A DNA stretch of 64,000 nucleotides from an uncultured Clostridia bacterium (GCA_946183365.1 CAMHAH010000009.1:1-64000), one strand, 5' to 3'. Positions 7,729 through 16,844 are shown, counted from the first letter of the stretch. Made by a program: numbers and translations. Notes: generated by a model not told the origin, from the sequence alone.

Positions 7729-8473
7729 GGTTGGTCATACTCAAGAGGCAAAAAAAGAAATCAAATCACTACACTTTGACTCAATTTTTGATACACCTAA
7801 ACCCGAACGGCTTATTCAAAGAGTACTAACAATAGCATCCAACCCCGGAGATCTCGTGCTTGATTCCTTCCTCGGCTCAGGCACTACGGTTGCCGTTGCT
7901 CACAAGATGGGCAGAAGGTATATCGGTATTGAGATGGGCGATCATGCCTATACCCACTGTAAGGTGCGTTTGGATAAAGTAGTTGCCGGCGAAGATAACG
8001 GAGGTATCACGAAAGCAACTAACTGGCAAGGCGGTGGCGGTTATCGCTTCTATGAACTTGCTCCCTCGCTGATTAATGAAGATCCGTTTGGCGAGGCTGT
8101 CATCAACCCCGACTATGATGCAGATATGCTGGCAGCAGCAATGGCATTGCACGAAGGCTTTACTTATCAGCCGGATAGTGATCTGTTTTGGAAACAGTCT
8201 GTCGGAAATGAAAGCAGCTATCTGTTTGTCACCACTCGACATCTTAACAGTCCGTTCCTTGATTCTATCCGTGATACAATGGAGGATGGCGAATACCTGA
8301 TCATTTCCTGCCGCTCCTATGACACCGGTCTTGAAAAGGCATATGATAATATCACGATCAAGAAGATCCCTCAAATGCTGTTGGATCGCTGTGAGTTCGG
8401 TAAAACAGATTATAATCTGAACATCATACATCCGCCCGTATATGACGATGAGGAGGAAGAATATGATGAGTGA
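7676..8473 (+). pseudogene. mod: Type III DNA methyltransferase (Mod), C-terminal piece
   Basis: Continues the methyltransferase in the +1 frame from FLTEVRDGIVPQTIWPY, with the S-adenosylmethionine-binding motif I LDSFLGSGTTVAVAH at about 7858-7902. The C-terminal 150 residues are acidic and end EEEEYDE. There is no start codon context of its own; the first ATG of the frame at 7916 would lose motif I. Its stop overlaps the res start (ATG 8463, TGA 8471-8473). Both halves together would give about 531 residues, a normal Mod length. Confidence 0.8.
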
Positions 8474-11117
8474 TCGATTTCCTCAATATACCACCGACTA
8501 TATCAGCGGCGTCATGTCGCTGCGCAAACCACAGACAGAATCCCTAAAGATTCTGGAAGAGATCGTGAACAGCGTATCTCTGCGCAAGGGATTGAATCTG
8601 CGCGGCGCTCTCGGCGCTGTTCGCGCGATGTATCCCACCTGCACTGACTTTGAGCGCGAGTTTATGTCGCTGACATTCGCGCTCGCTACCGGCGTCGGCA
8701 AGACAAGACTGATGGGAGCTTTTATCGCATATCTCTATACCCAGCATAACATCAAGAACTATTTTGTCGTTGCGCCGAACACGACCATATATGACAAACT
8801 GAAAAGCGACCTTTCCGATCACAACAGTCAGAAGTATGTGTTCCGCGGGCTCGGGTGCTTCAGTACGCCGCCGCAGATCGTTACGGACGACGAATATAAG
8901 ACAAAACAGATCTCTCTCTTTGAATCCGATATTCGCATTTTTGTTTATAATATTGACAAGTTCAACAAAGAGGGAGCAAACATGAAGAAGGTCAACGAGA
9001 TTATCGGCGACTCCTTCTATCAGTATCTTTCCGCTTTGCCCGATCTGGTGCTGATCATGGATGAATCCCATCATTATCGCGCAGAAAGAGGCGCGGCGGC
9101 ACTGAATGAATTACATCCGCTTTTAGGACTGGAGCTGACGGCTACTCCGCTTGTTGCTAAAGGCAGTAAACAAATACCGTTCAAAAATGTTGTGTATGAA
9201 TATCCGCTCTCTAAAGCGATTGAGGATGGATATACACGGACGCCGTTTGCAGTTACGCGCTCCGATATTGACTTTTACAACTTCGGTGATGAGCAACTCG
9301 ATAAGATGATGCTCATAGACGGTATCGCCTGTCACGAGAATATCAAGCGCAAGCTGCAAGTCTACGCAGCAAATAATTGTAAGCCTGTTGTAAAGCCATT
9401 TATGTTGATCGTTTGTAAAGATACGGATCACGCCAAATGGGTGGATAGCTTTGTCCGCTCAGACGAATTTCGAGACGGTGCATACAGGAATAAAACGATT
9501 GTCGTACATTCTAAACAAAGGGGCTCTGAGACCGAAGCCAACACCAGACTGCTCCTTGGCGTGGAAAGGTCTGATAATCCGGTTGAAATTGTAATTCATG
9601 TTAATATGCTCAAGGAAGGATGGGATGTAAACAATCTTTATACAATTGTTCCGCTGCGAACCGCTGCATCAAAGATTCTGCGTGAACAAATGGTTGGTCG
9701 CGGTTTACGTCTGCCTTACGGCGAGCGCACAGGTGACCGTGACGTGGATGCCGTTATGCTCACTGCTCATGATAAATTTACGGATATTCTGGCTGAGGCT
9801 CAGCGCGGAGATTCTATCTTCAAAGCAGGAAATGTAATCAAAGCCGAAGAAATCATCCCTGAGCAAGTGACCGCTGCACAATTGGCAATTGATCTTACAC
9901 CGGAAGAGACACATGAGGAGGCGTATTCTTTTACTCAGCTCGAAAGGTCTGAACAAACGGATGCCGTAATCTCCAAAGCACACACTTTGATTCAGCAAGA
10001 GGTCTCCCGCCAAATTCAAACCGCTCCCGATCATACCGTCACCAAGACAACTGCTCAGGAAATAGTTGAGACGGTAGCAGCCGCAATTGCTGAAGATCAG
10101 GATTTAGGCGATACATTCCATGAGAATGAAATGCCTTTGACGGCGTGGATGCTTCATCAGACAGAACAGACCCATATCGCTGCCAAAGCAAAATTTATTC
10201 CGATCCCTCGTATCAAAATCACCGATGCGGGCGTTGAGGAGTATGTGTTCGTGAATTTTGATCTTGATTTATCTGACTTCAACCATGTTCCCATCCGAAA
10301 TGAGATATTGGTTCAGAATCTGGAGGATATGACGGATCGTCAGCGCATCAAGGGCGACGCAATTGACTTTGATGGTTATCGCCCGGAAAAGGTAATTATG
10401 GACGAGCTGCGAAAGAAGCCCGAGATTGATTATGAGAAATGCTCTTCGCTTTTATTCAAACTGATTACACAGTTGTGTGATCATTACAGGACTCTCCATG
10501 GTGACAATGGAATGCGTAACATTGTTATGATGTATAAGCGAGACATTGCCAATAAGATATACAACCAAATGATGCAGCATTTTTATTGCACAAACGGTTT
10601 CCTACAGGAGGAAGTTGTCGATACCCGTGATTATAATCTCCAGCAGACATACAACTGGAGAGAAAAGGTCAATCTGTTTGACCCCTTTACCGAAGATATC
10701 AGAAATGTATTGTTCACCGGTATCCAGAGAGGAGTCTTCAGCGAAGCAAAATTTGACAGTAAAGACGGCGAGTTGACTCTTGCACGTGTTATGGAAACAG
10801 ATCCTGATGTAATCAATTGGCTTAGACCGCATCCCCACGAGTTCAATATTACCTATAATCACGGGCACAACTATGAACCCGATTTTGTGGTAGAAACGAA
10901 AGATGTGATTTATCTGGTTGAGGTAAAGGGTGAGGATAAACTCAAAGAAACTGACGTAATCGCAAAGAAGGAACGCGGTATCCAGTATTGTGCAGTCGCA
11001 TCCCGCTGGGGCAAGGCAAACGGATACAAGGAATGGAGATACCTGTTTATCCCCGCCGGGCAAATTCATATGAACTCGTCTTTTGCTCAGCTTGCCGAGA
11101 GATTCAAGGAATTGTAG
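8463..11117 (+). CDS. res: Type III restriction endonuclease subunit (Res)
   Basis: 884 residues. Superfamily 2 helicase motifs: Walker A ATGVGKT (75-81), DESH box (200-203), LELTATP, and the late motif VGRGLRLPYG. The C-terminus has a PD-(D/E)xK nuclease core: D807 in YEPDFVVE and EVK at 820-822. Start at 8463 (or 8466) is set by GAGGAGG just upstream, inside mod. Res translocates with ATP and cleaves only in complex with Mod, so the frameshift in mod would disarm the whole system while it lasts. The gene itself appears intact. Confidence 0.9.
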   Translation: MMSDRFPQYTTDYISGVMSLRKPQTESLKILEEIVNSVSLRKGLNLRGALGAVRAMYPTCTDFEREFMSLTFALATGVGKTRLMGAFIAYLYTQHNIKNYFVVAPNTTIYDKLKSDLSDHNSQKYVFRGLGCFSTPPQIVTDDEYKTKQISLFESDIRIFVYNIDKFNKEGANMKKVNEIIGDSFYQYLSALPDLVLIMDESHHYRAERGAAALNELHPLLGLELTATPLVAKGSKQIPFKNVVYEYPLSKAIEDGYTRTPFAVTRSDIDFYNFGDEQLDKMMLIDGIACHENIKRKLQVYAANNCKPVVKPFMLIVCKDTDHAKWVDSFVRSDEFRDGAYRNKTIVVHSKQRGSETEANTRLLLGVERSDNPVEIVIHVNMLKEGWDVNNLYTIVPLRTAASKILREQMVGRGLRLPYGERTGDRDVDAVMLTAHDKFTDILAEAQRGDSIFKAGNVIKAEEIIPEQVTAAQLAIDLTPEETHEEAYSFTQLERSEQTDAVISKAHTLIQQEVSRQIQTAPDHTVTKTTAQEIVETVAAAIAEDQDLGDTFHENEMPLTAWMLHQTEQTHIAAKAKFIPIPRIKITDAGVEEYVFVNFDLDLSDFNHVPIRNEILVQNLEDMTDRQRIKGDAIDFDGYRPEKVIMDELRKKPEIDYEKCSSLLFKLITQLCDHYRTLHGDNGMRNIVMMYKRDIANKIYNQMMQHFYCTNGFLQEEVVDTRDYNLQQTYNWREKVNLFDPFTEDIRNVLFTGIQRGVFSEAKFDSKDGELTLARVMETDPDVINWLRPHPHEFNITYNHGHNYEPDFVVETKDVIYLVEVKGEDKLKETDVIAKKERGIQYCAVASRWGKANGYKEWRYLFIPAGQIHMNSSFAQLAERFKEL

Positions 11118-11244
11118 TGTACTGTTTGAATTGTCCACTTCTGTGACAGAATGTACAATATACATTTGCCACAGATAATCAACGGGATTTTATCATATTG
11201 GATTAATCGGATACATTGCGGGTCATGAAGAGAAAGGAATATGT
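11118..11244 (+). other. Gap between res and the NACHT gene
   Basis: 127 bp, AT-rich, without a clear terminator for res. A ribosome binding site GAAAGGAAT precedes ATG 11245. A clear consensus promoter was not seen, so the NACHT gene may be read from the restriction operon or from a weak promoter. Confidence 0.35.
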
Positions 11245-14166
11245 ATGGATTTATTAATATCCGCTATTATTGATTTGTTAATAAGTACCGGTACTGATGC
11301 CTTCAAAGGAATAACGGGCAAGATAAGATTACATAAACTAAAAGCACGTTTAGAGAATGAGATAACCGATAAGATAAAAAAATGTTATGAAAATGAGATT
11401 TACTACAACGATTTAGATCAATTTTTAACTAAAAATAAAGTAATATGCAATCTTATCCAAAACTGCCTAAACACTTCCGTTTTTGATTATCAATCGAAAG
11501 CGGAAAGTATAAACTATTATGAGCAGTTGTTTGTTGAAGAGCACCCGACGTATTTTATTTATCAATCAGAGATAAAAGTAATCATCCAAAGATACTTTGA
11601 GGTCATCTTCATTGCTCTGAATCCTATAAAAGATGATCAAATCAGAGCAGTTAGTAATATTACAAAAGAGTTAGGAAAAGGATTAGCTTCTGATTTAGCA
11701 GAAATAAAAGATCGTTTATCGGAGATCGATCGAAAAGTCAGCGCAATAAAGATACAAAGCAGTGACGAATCATCTTTTGATTATAAGGAATACTTGCACT
11801 ATTTATCAATATTGTCCTCTAAGCAAGTTAAGGAGAATTATTTAAATCGATCTCTTTATCAGCAGAATAATACAAATGATCATTATGATGCTATCGAAGC
11901 ACTATTGAACGAAAAGCACATCATACTCCTCGGGGAAGCCGGTTTTGGCAAGACATATGAATCGATGGAATTGTTGAAGAAGACTTGTAATGATGAGCGA
12001 GTAAAATCCTTAATACCGGTGTTCCTTCCATTATACGAATACGGTCAACTCTATGATAGCATAATCAATGGAATAATCAGCAAAGTGAAGTCTTTTTGCA
12101 CAGGGAATGTTGAGCTATTTATAGAATCTCTTCTTAAAAGCGGAAAAAACATCTTTATACTTGACGGAATAGATGATATAACAAACGAAAACAATAGAGC
12201 AAAGTTCTTTGCAGATGCAAACGATCTTCTTTCAAGATATGCTGATAATTACTTTTTCTTCACCTCACGCTTTAATCGGTATCATGGCAAACTTGCGGTT
12301 AACAAGGAATACACTTTATCGTCCATAGACGAAATGACTGTCCACCGCGAGTTTCAACAAGCAGGTATATATATCAACATACCCAGATCTTATTATAATT
12401 TATTTGCAAATCCCTTTTTCCTGTCAATCGGTAAAAGGATACTGAAAGGAAAAAGAAATAAAAATATTTTTGATAGGAGTCAATTGTTTTTAGAGCTGTT
12501 TAAGGAATTATATATCGGAATCAATGAAAAGAAATGTGGTTTATCATCACAAACTATTACCTATAGTGAAGCCTTATCCATCTTAGGTGAATTAGCATTC
12601 GAAACATTCGATCAACCGGCATATAGAATTATTGAGTTTGATAAAAGAATCTCTGAACTTGCAATGAGTGATAAATTTGAAACTATTACTTCGCTTGTAT
12701 GTTCAGGTCTATTTATAATAACTGACAAAGTCATTTTTACTCATAAACTATTAAAAGAATTCTGTGCAGCATACCATTTGGTGAACCACTACCCTGTAAC
12801 AGAGAATATTGATCTATACTGTAAGCTGATACAAGATGAAGAGTGGAAAGAAGTATTCATTTTCGCAAGTGGATTGTTTACAGATATTAATAAGCAGGAT
12901 GAGTTCTTGGATTATGTTATGAGTGTCAATTTGCAACTCTATGTAGAATGTGTTAATTCAAAAGCTGATTTACTTGATAATTCTTCGCTAACGAGTATTG
13001 CTTATGCGCAAAGATTATTGTCTCAGCTATATTACTCATACACATATATTGTCAATACATACTTTAAACCGATATCGAATCTTTTTGATCCGCGAAATAC
13101 AAATAAGATTTCTGATAAAAAAATCGGTATATTTGGTTGCCTATCGGAAGATAAAAAGCTCTTGAATTACTGGCTTGACTTTATAGATGATTCTGAATCT
13201 GAGATTAATTGTTTAAATCATGAAAGTTTGGCTGATCATCATCGAGCATTTAGAGATCGAGCTTTTTATCAGAGAAGAAGAATCACTTCATATTGCATTA
13301 ATCTAGAATTGTCGGGACTTAACAAAGATAGCGGTAGATATATTGCGATTGATCTAATAAAACAAAGGCTTAAGGAGATAACGAATGAAAAGCTGTTAAT
13401 GGAAAGCGATTATTTGTTGTGTGAAAGATTAACTTACATTAAAGAAAAGGTCAGACCAATTAGAAGTGCAAAAACTATCAAGGAAATGAGTAAGGTGATT
13501 GATAAAATAGTCAACGAAGCATTATGCGAGCACCCTGAAATTGTAGGCTATTCTTATGGTGACGGGATAGAATTGTTTGATTTGCAAGCTATGTTACATT
13601 ATCTTTTAGGGAGGAACGTACAGTATTCAGACTGTATCCTTCCAGGCTATGATCAATCACTTGAGAATGGCGGATTCATATGGGATTTGTTTTCTGATGA
13701 TCAGAAGAAAAAAAGAATTCAGCAATTCTTTTTCTTCCATCAGATTAGTTATTTAGAGATGGTGAAAAACAATTTTCCAAACATATATAATCAATTCTCA
13801 AGAGTTAAGGATGCACCTTATCAGGATATTATTCATATAAACTTAAATAAATGCAGAAATGGAATATCTGCCAATCCTTCAATAGTATACTATTACAAGG
13901 CATCTGCAGATAGCAATGTACCTTTACCGCATATTATTGAAGAAACAGACGAAATTCATTTACACAATATTACTTCCACCGCCTTTAGAGATAATCAATT
14001 GAGTTTTAATCAACTCGGGAAAGTATCTCATATGAAAAGTGTCACGCAAACGGGGTTTTCCTTCTTAGTTATCAATGGTGGAAACGGTAAAAGAAATCCT
14101 TTATCTGAATACGTTTATGAAACTATAAGAGAAAGTCTGGAAGAGGTATTTGGTGAGTTAGGTTAA
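11245..14166 (+). CDS. NACHT-type STAND NTPase, defence candidate
   Basis: 973 residues. N-terminal region (1-200): hydrophobic start LLISAIIDLLIS, then helical sequence with a heptad-like stretch EIKDRLSEIDRKVSAIKI (about 154-171). NACHT ATPase: Walker A GEAGFGKT (230-237), Walker B IFILDGIDDI (303-312), sensor FFFTSRF, and the winged-helix end FTHKLLKEFCAAYHL typical of NACHT proteins. The C-terminal 450 residues match no repeat I recognise and may be the sensor. Bacterial NACHT proteins act as phage sensors triggering cell suicide. No effector domain is obvious; the N-terminus may act at membranes. Strongly AT-rich compared with the chromosome. Confidence 0.8.
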   Translation: MDLLISAIIDLLISTGTDAFKGITGKIRLHKLKARLENEITDKIKKCYENEIYYNDLDQFLTKNKVICNLIQNCLNTSVFDYQSKAESINYYEQLFVEEHPTYFIYQSEIKVIIQRYFEVIFIALNPIKDDQIRAVSNITKELGKGLASDLAEIKDRLSEIDRKVSAIKIQSSDESSFDYKEYLHYLSILSSKQVKENYLNRSLYQQNNTNDHYDAIEALLNEKHIILLGEAGFGKTYESMELLKKTCNDERVKSLIPVFLPLYEYGQLYDSIINGIISKVKSFCTGNVELFIESLLKSGKNIFILDGIDDITNENNRAKFFADANDLLSRYADNYFFFTSRFNRYHGKLAVNKEYTLSSIDEMTVHREFQQAGIYINIPRSYYNLFANPFFLSIGKRILKGKRNKNIFDRSQLFLELFKELYIGINEKKCGLSSQTITYSEALSILGELAFETFDQPAYRIIEFDKRISELAMSDKFETITSLVCSGLFIITDKVIFTHKLLKEFCAAYHLVNHYPVTENIDLYCKLIQDEEWKEVFIFASGLFTDINKQDEFLDYVMSVNLQLYVECVNSKADLLDNSSLTSIAYAQRLLSQLYYSYTYIVNTYFKPISNLFDPRNTNKISDKKIGIFGCLSEDKKLLNYWLDFIDDSESEINCLNHESLADHHRAFRDRAFYQRRRITSYCINLELSGLNKDSGRYIAIDLIKQRLKEITNEKLLMESDYLLCERLTYIKEKVRPIRSAKTIKEMSKVIDKIVNEALCEHPEIVGYSYGDGIELFDLQAMLHYLLGRNVQYSDCILPGYDQSLENGGFIWDLFSDDQKKKRIQQFFFFHQISYLEMVKNNFPNIYNQFSRVKDAPYQDIIHINLNKCRNGISANPSIVYYYKASADSNVPLPHIIEETDEIHLHNITSTAFRDNQLSFNQLGKVSHMKSVTQTGFSFLVINGGNGKRNPLSEYVYETIRESLEEVFGELG

Positions 14167-14199
14167 TAGTCGGTAATATTATTGCAAGATAAAACACGC

Positions 14200-14232
14200 G
14201 GCAGGAGCCTTTCGGCTCCTGCCTTGTTTCGT
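14200..14232. terminator. Intrinsic terminator between convergent genes
   Basis: Perfect 10-bp stem GGCAGGAGCC / GGCTCCTGCC with loop TTTC (14200-14223), followed by TTGTTTCGTTTTG on the plus strand; preceded by AAAACAC, so it could also work for the minus-strand gene. Confidence 0.8.
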
Positions 14233-14238
14233 TTTGTG

Positions 14239-15060
14239 CTATTTCATAAAGAGATACTGATACTTCTTCCTCTGAGCATACAGGATATCCCTCGCGCGTT
14301 CGATGATATCCGCCGGATAGTACTCGGCGACCTCGTTCAGCGCGGCATCGATATCGGCGCGGGTAAAGCTGAGCCTGACCTGCGTGCCGAAGAGCTCCTC
14401 CGCTGCATCGAGCTGGGTATCGAAATCACGGTCAAAGGGCTTGGCGTGGATCTTGCCGATCAGCTGATATACGTCCTCTCCGAGCGGATAGTCCTCGGCC
14501 GTATCGGCAAGGAGCGATAGTCCGAAATCGAAGTACGGACAATAGCGGTATTCTCCCGTGTCGTCGTTGAGGATGAAAGCGATATTGTTTGTGTGCCTGT
14601 CCTCGTTGAGGAAGAACGCGTCCAGCTCCAGCATAGCGGTCAGATACGCGCCGACATTTTCGAGCTTCGTGACCTTTTCGATGAATTCTACCGTGTGTCT
14701 GATCTTATCCTTCGGCTCCTCGTATCGCAATAGTTCTTTGGCAAAGGAATTCGCCAGCCATTGCTTTGAAAGATGTTCAAGGGTAACGATGCTCTCGTTT
14801 TTCGCCCTGAAATTATCAGAGTAACAGCCCGTGTATTCCTTGGAGTCAAACACAATCATGACGGGCTGATAGCGCACAAAATCTTTGACGCTCGACTTTT
14901 CCAACAGCCGTGAGATCACGACCTCACACAGTCCCTCATAGCCCATATGGTCAGCCTTGTACCACTTCTCGCCGACCAGCCATTTGAGCTGATTGCCCTT
15001 CGACGACGTCGCTTTGGTGTCGATCAGGGATTCATTTGATAAATCGATTCGGTTGATCAC
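14239..15060 (-). CDS. Second HipA-like kinase
   Basis: 273 residues, a compact HipA-C-type kinase. Signatures: NQLKWLVGEKWYKAD (N-lobe), catalytic loop NEDRHTNN (152-159) and YFDFG (176-180) as the DFG-like metal site. It lacks a HipA N1 domain and is closer in size to stand-alone kinases such as CtkA. It overlaps the upstream HTH gene by 4 bases (ATGA, 15057-15060), so the pair is translationally coupled. GC content is chromosome-like, unlike the flanking STAND genes. Substrate unknown. Confidence 0.8.
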   Translation of the reverse strand: MINRIDLSNESLIDTKATSSKGNQLKWLVGEKWYKADHMGYEGLCEVVISRLLEKSSVKDFVRYQPVMIVFDSKEYTGCYSDNFRAKNESIVTLEHLSKQWLANSFAKELLRYEEPKDKIRHTVEFIEKVTKLENVGAYLTAMLELDAFFLNEDRHTNNIAFILNDDTGEYRYCPYFDFGLSLLADTAEDYPLGEDVYQLIGKIHAKPFDRDFDTQLDAAEELFGTQVRLSFTRADIDAALNEVAEYYPADIIERARDILYAQRKKYQYLFMK

Positions 15061-15620
15061 AGCGCAATCCTCGCTTTCCTGGTGATGTTGAGATACTGGT
15101 TATCCTCTGCCATTCTGCCTTTGGTTTTCTCGACGATCTGCAAGGGGTCGAAGCTATCGACGCCGATCCCCTTGAGAAGCGCCTTGCGGTGCGCTCTTGT
15201 ACGCGGGAAACACCGATCCTCGAGGAAGCTCTCGAAGTCCTCCCATGTCGGGTTCTCGTTGACGCCGAAAGCGCGCTTCATGATATCGTCGGTGCGGTTG
15301 ACGATGTGGATTTGCTTGTGCTCAAAATCCACATAGATCTCCGTGCAGACCTTCTGCCGGAACATGAAGTCGATCCGCATGACGTAGGCATCATCCAGCG
15401 GTCGGTTGAGGTATTTCGAGATCGTCTGACGGCTGACGCCAAAGCGCTCGGCGATCTCCTTTGTTGTTTTGCCGTCCTTCTGCAGTTGAATGATCGTCGC
15501 GATATCCTGCTCGGACAGCGCCTTTCTCCGACCGCCCCGCAGTCGTCCCGCGATCTTCCTGAGCTCCGTTTCATCGTCCGTTCCGAACAGCTCAATGCAC
15601 AGCTCACGATAGTCTTTCAT
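15057..15620 (-). CDS. HTH protein paired with the HipA-like kinase
   Basis: 187 residues. A resolvase/sigma-like helix-turn-helix occupies about 36-71 (LSEQDIATIIQLQKDGKTT, then EIAERFGVSRQTISKYL). The remaining 115 residues form a separate domain (VCTEIYVDFEHKQIHIVNR, then WEDFESFLEDRCFPRTRAH); it may bind the kinase or mimic part of HipA. AAGGTGA precedes the ATG. A perfect promoter with a palindrome over the start point lies upstream, so the protein is a likely autorepressor and antitoxin. Confidence 0.75.
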   Translation of the reverse strand: MKDYRELCIELFGTDDETELRKIAGRLRGGRRKALSEQDIATIIQLQKDGKTTKEIAERFGVSRQTISKYLNRPLDDAYVMRIDFMFRQKVCTEIYVDFEHKQIHIVNRTDDIMKRAFGVNENPTWEDFESFLEDRCFPRTRAHRKALLKGIGVDSFDPLQIVEKTKGRMAEDNQYLNITRKARIAL

Positions 15621-15634
15621 ATTATCACCTTATA

Positions 15635-15688
15635 AGTGTAAATTAACATTCTTTACACTATTATATATTGTGAATTATCTTTTGTCAA
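15635..15688 (-). promoter_or_regulatory. Promoter and operator of the HTH-HipA pair
   Basis: Minus-strand -35 TTGACA (15683-15688), 17-bp spacer, -10 TATAAT (15660-15665). Immediately downstream is the inverted repeat AGTGTAAA-N9-TTTACACT (15635-15659), covering the expected start site. Additional half sites GTGTAAAA and AGTGTAAT occur upstream at 15753-15768. Confidence 0.75.
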
Positions 15689-16003
15689 CTATCCAGAATA
15701 CTCGAAAATACAAAAGTCGTTGTATTTTTTGTGACGGAGTGGCAAAAACTCGGTGTAAAAAGTGTAATAATACAAAACTCTCTGCCCGTAATATCTTGAA
15801 GCAGAGATTAATATCGTATGGCTGCTTTTGTTCAAACTGCGTATTATATAGGATTCGGCAGAAATGAAAACGCGCATTGTTGGAAAACTGTAGACAGTTC
15901 GATGTTTTTCGGTAATTTGTGAGTTTTTTATTCGGCAATTTGTGATTGTTACAAAACACATAACCGGTCTTTTGCTTCTAAAAAATCGGCTGAATAAAAG
16001 AAT
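15689..16003. other. Gene-free gap with direct repeats
   Basis: No credible gene. It holds the extra GTGTAAA half sites (15753-15768) and two copies of the 15-mer TTCGGyAATTTGTGA at 15908-15922 and 15931-15945, 23 bp apart. A GTG-started frame at 15670-15867 with several Cys codons exists, but it overlaps the promoter and lacks a ribosome binding site. Confidence 0.4.
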
Positions 16004-16036
16004 AGAGAAAGGAGAGCTTTTGATGGCTCTCCTTTT
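16004..16036. terminator. Terminator hairpin, left copy of a 33-bp direct repeat
   Basis: Stem AAAGGAGAGC / GCTCTCCTTT with a TTTTGATG loop (16008-16036). It serves as the terminator of the MNT-HEPN operon on the minus strand. The same 33 bp recurs with one mismatch at 20356-20388, beyond the STAND gene. Confidence 0.7.
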
Positions 16037-16046
16037 GGATAATAGT

Positions 16047-16451
16047 TTATTGATTATATTGTTCTTGTAAATATTCCTCGACTCTGGAAACAAAACACTC
16101 TGCATTTTCAACTTGCAGTGACACTTCTTCCTTTGAAATCAAATAGAAATCATCATAATCACTACTCTGTCGCACATCTTTCAATGAGTCTATGATATGC
16201 GATAGTTCAGCATCGAAAACACCCGTCTTGATATAACTCTTTCTGAACTCGGAAATCACTCCCGAATGTCTCTTGAAGTCAAGTCCATCAAGCGCTAATA
16301 CTGCTCTCATTGCGGAAAACGCGGCATAATAGGAGCGGTTTGCAGCAGCTTTATAGTCACCGGCGTCAATCAAAAGTTTTGCCGATTGCAAGCGCTCTTT
16401 CGCGACTTCTATTCGATGCTTAGAAAGAAACACTCTGTTTTCGTCAAGCAA
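16047..16451 (-). CDS. HEPN-domain protein (toxin partner of MNT)
   Basis: 134 residues, all-helical HEPN type: AAANRSYYAAFSAMRAVL (about 35-52) and a late RQSSDYDDFY (94-103). The usual RX4HXY ribonuclease motif is altered: Tyr-99 stands where His would be, as in the RxxxDY branch. Translation begins at TTG 16451, with GGGAGGG 9-10 bases upstream, and overlaps the MNT gene by 8 bases. In HEPN/MNT (type VII) systems the HEPN member is a toxic RNase neutralised by nucleotidylation. Whether this variant cleaves RNA is open. Confidence 0.8.
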   Translation of the reverse strand: MLDENRVFLSKHRIEVAKERLQSAKLLIDAGDYKAAANRSYYAAFSAMRAVLALDGLDFKRHSGVISEFRKSYIKTGVFDAELSHIIDSLKDVRQSSDYDDFYLISKEEVSLQVENAECFVSRVEEYLQEQYNQ

Positions 16452-16785
16452 CCTTGATTCCCTCCCTCAGCACATTCTGATAAAACGGCAGAACCTCTAA
16501 ATACTTGTTGAATGTTTCAACATCCTTAATAGTGGCGGAAATCAGCAGATCGTATTCCAGTCCCAGCTCAGATTCCTTTCGGATGATGGGATCCTTATAC
16601 TTCCATAATTCCTCGGGAGCTATTCCACGCACCAAAATCATGATGTCTACATCCGATTCAGGCGTGTAATCGCCTCTGGCATAGGAGCCGTAAAGAATAA
16701 CGGAATCCAGCTTCTCGCCGAAGGTCTCCTTCGCTGCAGCGGCTATTTCGGAAAGGATGATCTGTAATTCATTCTTTGAGCACAT
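16444..16785 (-). CDS. Minimal nucleotidyltransferase (MNT antitoxin)
   Basis: 113 residues with the nucleotidyltransferase motif GS-x10-D-x-D: GSYARGDYTPESDVDIMIL, Gly-33 to Leu-51, acidic residues Asp-45 and Asp-47. A later acidic residue, in LEYDLLIS, can supply the third metal ligand. Start at 16785 is preferred over the upstream ATG at 16803 because AAAGGAG is 8 bases before it. Known MNT antitoxins transfer AMP to a Tyr of the HEPN partner. A promoter (TAGACA-N17-TATAAT) lies at 16816-16844. Confidence 0.85.
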   Translation of the reverse strand: MCSKNELQIILSEIAAAAKETFGEKLDSVILYGSYARGDYTPESDVDIMILVRGIAPEELWKYKDPIIRKESELGLEYDLLISATIKDVETFNKYLEVLPFYQNVLREGIKVA

Positions 16786-16815
16786 AAGAACAACTCCTTT
16801 CATTAGTTTAACCTA

Positions 16816-16844
16816 ATTATAGCATATGATAATTATTTTGTCTA
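16816..16844 (-). promoter_or_regulatory. Promoter of the MNT-HEPN operon
   Basis: Minus strand: -35 TAGACA (16839-16844), 17-bp spacer, -10 TATAAT (16816-16821). It is divergent from the STAND gene promoter about 110 bp away. Confidence 0.6.

Noticed and set aside
15670..15867. GTG-started 65-codon frame with several Cys (CIFCDGVAKTRCKKC).
   Set aside because: It overlaps the -35 and upstream half sites of the HTH-HipA promoter, has no ribosome binding site and ends without context; probably chance.
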